The notes below the pieces were generated by a model. That model saw nothing but the letters and a program-made list of their open reading frames with translations. It was not told the origin of the DNA and made no database searches. A stretch of 54,053 nt of DNA from Chloroflexota bacterium (lineage in GTDB: Bacteria > Chloroflexota > Anaerolineae > UBA2200). Below, in pieces: positions 52,201 to 54,053 of the stretch. A program made the position numbers and the translations under genes. Positions within the stretch are counted from its first letter, which is position 1; the number at the start of each line of letters is the position of its first letter. The stretch is from contig JACIWW010000021.1 in the NCBI GenBank assembly GCA_014360905.1, positions 1 through 54,053 on the forward strand, written 5' to 3'.

Positions 52201-53781
52201 ATGTATCGCATATTGGTCACCGAACCACTGGCAGAGGAAGGGCTGCGGCTGCTTCGTGAACAGGCTCAAGTGGACATGAAACTTGGCCTAACCACGTCAG
52301 AACTAGCCCAGGTAATTGCGCCTTATGAAGCCTTGATTGTGCGCAGCAATACGCAGATTACCGAGAAAGTGATCGCAGCAGCATCGAGCCTGAGGGCCAT
52401 CGGACGCGCCGGCACGGGGGTGGACAACATTGACCTGCCGGCAGCCACGCGCAGGGGCATTGTGGTGGTCAACGCGCCCTATGGCAATACGGTGGCAGTT
52501 GCTGAACACACATTGGCAATGCTACTGTCTTTGGTGCGGCGCATCCCCTTCGCGGACGCTGCGCTGCGCCAGGGGCGCTGGAAGAAGGAATGCTGCCAGG
52601 GCGAGCAGGTGCGCGGCAAGGTGCTGGGACTGGTTGGGTTGGGGAGAGTGGGGACAGCCGTGGCACGCCGAGCAATGGGATTGGAGATGAAGGTCATCGC
52701 GTACGACCCATTCGTTACTGCAGAGCGTGCAGCACAATTAGGCGTGCAATGGGTTCCGTTCGACGAGTTGTTGCGGAGCGCTGATTTCGTCTCGCTACAC
52801 CTGCCTGGCCATGAGCAGAACCGGGGCCTGATTAGCAGTCGTGAGTTGGCTTTGATGAAGCCAAGTGCCTATCTCATCAACTGTGCGCGGGGCAATCTGG
52901 TGGATGAGCAGGCGTTGTGTCAGGCACTGGAGGAAGGGCGGCTGGCGGGTGCTGCACTCGATGTATTTGCCCAGGAACCAGTGCTGAACAGCCGCTTGTT
53001 GCGCAGCGATAAGGTGGTCCTGACGCCGCATGTAGCGGGATCCACCATAGAAGCCCAGCGGGACACGGCAGTCGAGGTTGCTCAACAAGTGCTGGAAGTG
53101 CTCGCTGGACAGATACCGCGTTATCCTGTGAACGCCCCGGCTCTGGCGGCAGAGGAGTTGGAGCAATTGCAACCTTACCTGGATCTGACGCAGCGCTTGG
53201 GCAGTTTCTACGCCCAATGGCAGTCGGATCATCTGCAGTCGGTAGAAGTGGCTTGCGGCAGCCAAGTGGCTAGGCAGCGCATGGACTTGTTGGTCTCGGC
53301 AGCGCTGGTGGGGCTGCTAGCGGGAAGCAGTGAGGAGGCAGTGAACTGGGTGAACGCACCGCTGGTGGCGCAGGAACGGGGCATTGCCTTTGCCGGAAAG
53401 TACGAACCGGTGGACAGCGCAGGCGGGTGGTCGGATTGGGTGGAGCTGCGTCTGTGCAGTGCAAGGCAACGGCACACGATTACTGGGGCGGTGCTGCGCG
53501 GCGAGCCCCACATCGTGCAGATTGACGGCTATTGGCTGGATTTTGTCGCGCGAGGGTTGCTGCTGGTCAGCGAACACATCGAGCAACTAGGCATTCTAGG
53601 GCGCATGGGCACTGTGCTGGGGCATGCGGGCGTGAACATCCATTTCGTGCAGGTGGGCAGGCGAGAGCGAGGCGGGCCAGGCATCTTGGTGCTAGGGTTG
53701 GACGACCCATTGACGCCGGAAGTACTGGAGCAGGTGATGACTTTGCCCAGCATCCGCGCGGCATGGATGGTGCGGTTGTAG
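52201..53781 (+). CDS. serA: D-3-phosphoglycerate dehydrogenase
   Basis: This enzyme carries out the first step of serine synthesis, oxidising 3-phosphoglycerate with NAD. The 526-residue protein has the substrate-domain GRAGTGVDNID (68-78), the NAD-binding GLGRVG (146-151), R230 in NCARGNLVDE, E259 in FAQEP and the catalytic H277 in TPHVAGST. An intermediate ASB-like domain (~300-445) and an ACT domain (~455-526) for allosteric serine control follow, i.e. the long form of the family. ATG 52201 follows GGGGGTG; the frame extends back into trpB. It is 13 bases downstream of trpB in the same T-box-controlled unit. Serine is the TrpB co-substrate, which explains the pairing. A hairpin near 53850 may end the transcript. 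Confidence 0.94.
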   Translation: MYRILVTEPLAEEGLRLLREQAQVDMKLGLTTSELAQVIAPYEALIVRSNTQITEKVIAAASSLRAIGRAGTGVDNIDLPAATRRGIVVVNAPYGNTVAVAEHTLAMLLSLVRRIPFADAALRQGRWKKECCQGEQVRGKVLGLVGLGRVGTAVARRAMGLEMKVIAYDPFVTAERAAQLGVQWVPFDELLRSADFVSLHLPGHEQNRGLISSRELALMKPSAYLINCARGNLVDEQALCQALEEGRLAGAALDVFAQEPVLNSRLLRSDKVVLTPHVAGSTIEAQRDTAVEVAQQVLEVLAGQIPRYPVNAPALAAEELEQLQPYLDLTQRLGSFYAQWQSDHLQSVEVACGSQVARQRMDLLVSAALVGLLAGSSEEAVNWVNAPLVAQERGIAFAGKYEPVDSAGGWSDWVELRLCSARQRHTITGAVLRGEPHIVQIDGYWLDFVARGLLLVSEHIEQLGILGRMGTVLGHAGVNIHFVQVGRRERGGPGILVLGLDDPLTPEVLEQVMTLPSIRAAWMVRL

Positions 53782-53814
53782 GAAGCGGGGTGTCAGAGCC
53801 ACTTCTCTAGCCAT

Positions 53815-53940
53815 CTCCCTCAGCTCCGCGTGGGCAACAGCCCTCGCGAAAAGCCCCCTCTCCTACAGCGTAGGAGAGGGGTAGCGTGTAGTGTAGGGCG
53901 GCTTTTCTAGCCGCCAGCATGGCCGGGGAATTCATTCCCC
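53815..53940. repeat. hairpin repeats downstream of serA
   Basis: GTGGGCAACAGCCC, AAAAGCCCCCTCTCC with CTCTCCTACAGCGTAGGAGAG, a GGCGGC(TTTTCTA)GCCGCC hairpin and GGGGAATTCATTCCCC occur here. The same succession of CTCTCC hairpin, GTAGCGTGTAGTGTAGGGCG and GGCGGC is found at 47896-47950. Confidence 0.8.
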
Positions 53941-54053
53941 GGTCTGGCGCGGTCTGTTACAAGGGATAGCCATCAACGAACGGCTACGCTCTGCCCATTC
54001 GTTCCCCTACTCGCTGATGGCATGCCTGCTCCCGGCGGACCACAGTCCGCCGT
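53929..54053. repeat. 125-bp terminal direct repeat, right copy
   Basis: Identical to bases 1-125; see that entry. Confidence 0.95.

Overview
The window is most likely a chromosomal piece of a Chloroflexota bacterium (Anaerolineae or a close relative; inferred). It is GC-rich. Secreted proteins carry long Thr-Pro linkers, and two end in the same short hydrophobic YLP tail. Metabolic genes (ATP-type PEP carboxykinase, TrpB2-type tryptophan synthase beta, phosphoglycerate dehydrogenase) point to a chromosome. The first and last 125 bases are identical, so the sequence is either circular or, more likely, a contig bounded on both sides by one repeat. No rRNA or tRNA gene was seen.

Layout. 0.3-1.9 kb: secreted Asp-box repeat protein. 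1.9-4.7 kb: AT-rich restriction-modification island between two related GC-rich palindromic elements; its methyltransferase lacks the SAM-binding end. 4.9-5.9 kb: a small ORF and a TPR protein. 6.4-13.7 kb: stripped phage-derived cluster on the minus strand (HTH protein, DnaA-domain-I replication protein, tail hub, OB-fold protein, large terminase, beta-helix lipoprotein). 14.2-25.7 kb: plus-strand run with an XRE regulator, a small protein, two very large sensor kinases, a TPR protein and an MFS transporter. 26.6 kb: DUF3795 protein. 27.0-28.2 kb: broken IS110-family element with a bridge-RNA-like leader. 28.4-30.7 kb: lipoprotein joining serine protease, SH3b and TolB-like propeller. 31.4-34.3 kb: Nramp-like transporter and a channel-less MgtE sensor protein behind a long attenuated leader. 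34.9-40.4 kb: lepA stump, IS fragments, an imported STAND-ATPase island and a broken DUF433/DUF5615 toxin-antitoxin pair. 41.8-47.3 kb: giant secreted FG-GAP/CLCA-like metalloprotease. 48.2-49.9 kb: pckA. 50.2-53.8 kb: T-box leader (Trp specifier), trpB2 and serA.

The most unusual feature is the intergenic DNA. Nearly every gap is filled by a mosaic of short hairpins in a fixed order. Five hairpin types with unrelated stems share the same central TGAA/TTCA, and one of them is a bidirectional intrinsic terminator. The composite unit occurs in both orientations, more than a dozen times. It is absent from the two islands that look recently acquired.

How genes work together: the T-box would raise TrpB together with SerA, which supplies serine, the TrpB co-substrate. 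The MgtE-like soluble sensor probably partners the adjacent Nramp-like transporter, and both appear to be controlled by the leader with tandem terminators. The XRE regulator, small protein and kinases form one closely spaced transcription unit running into a TPR protein and an exporter.
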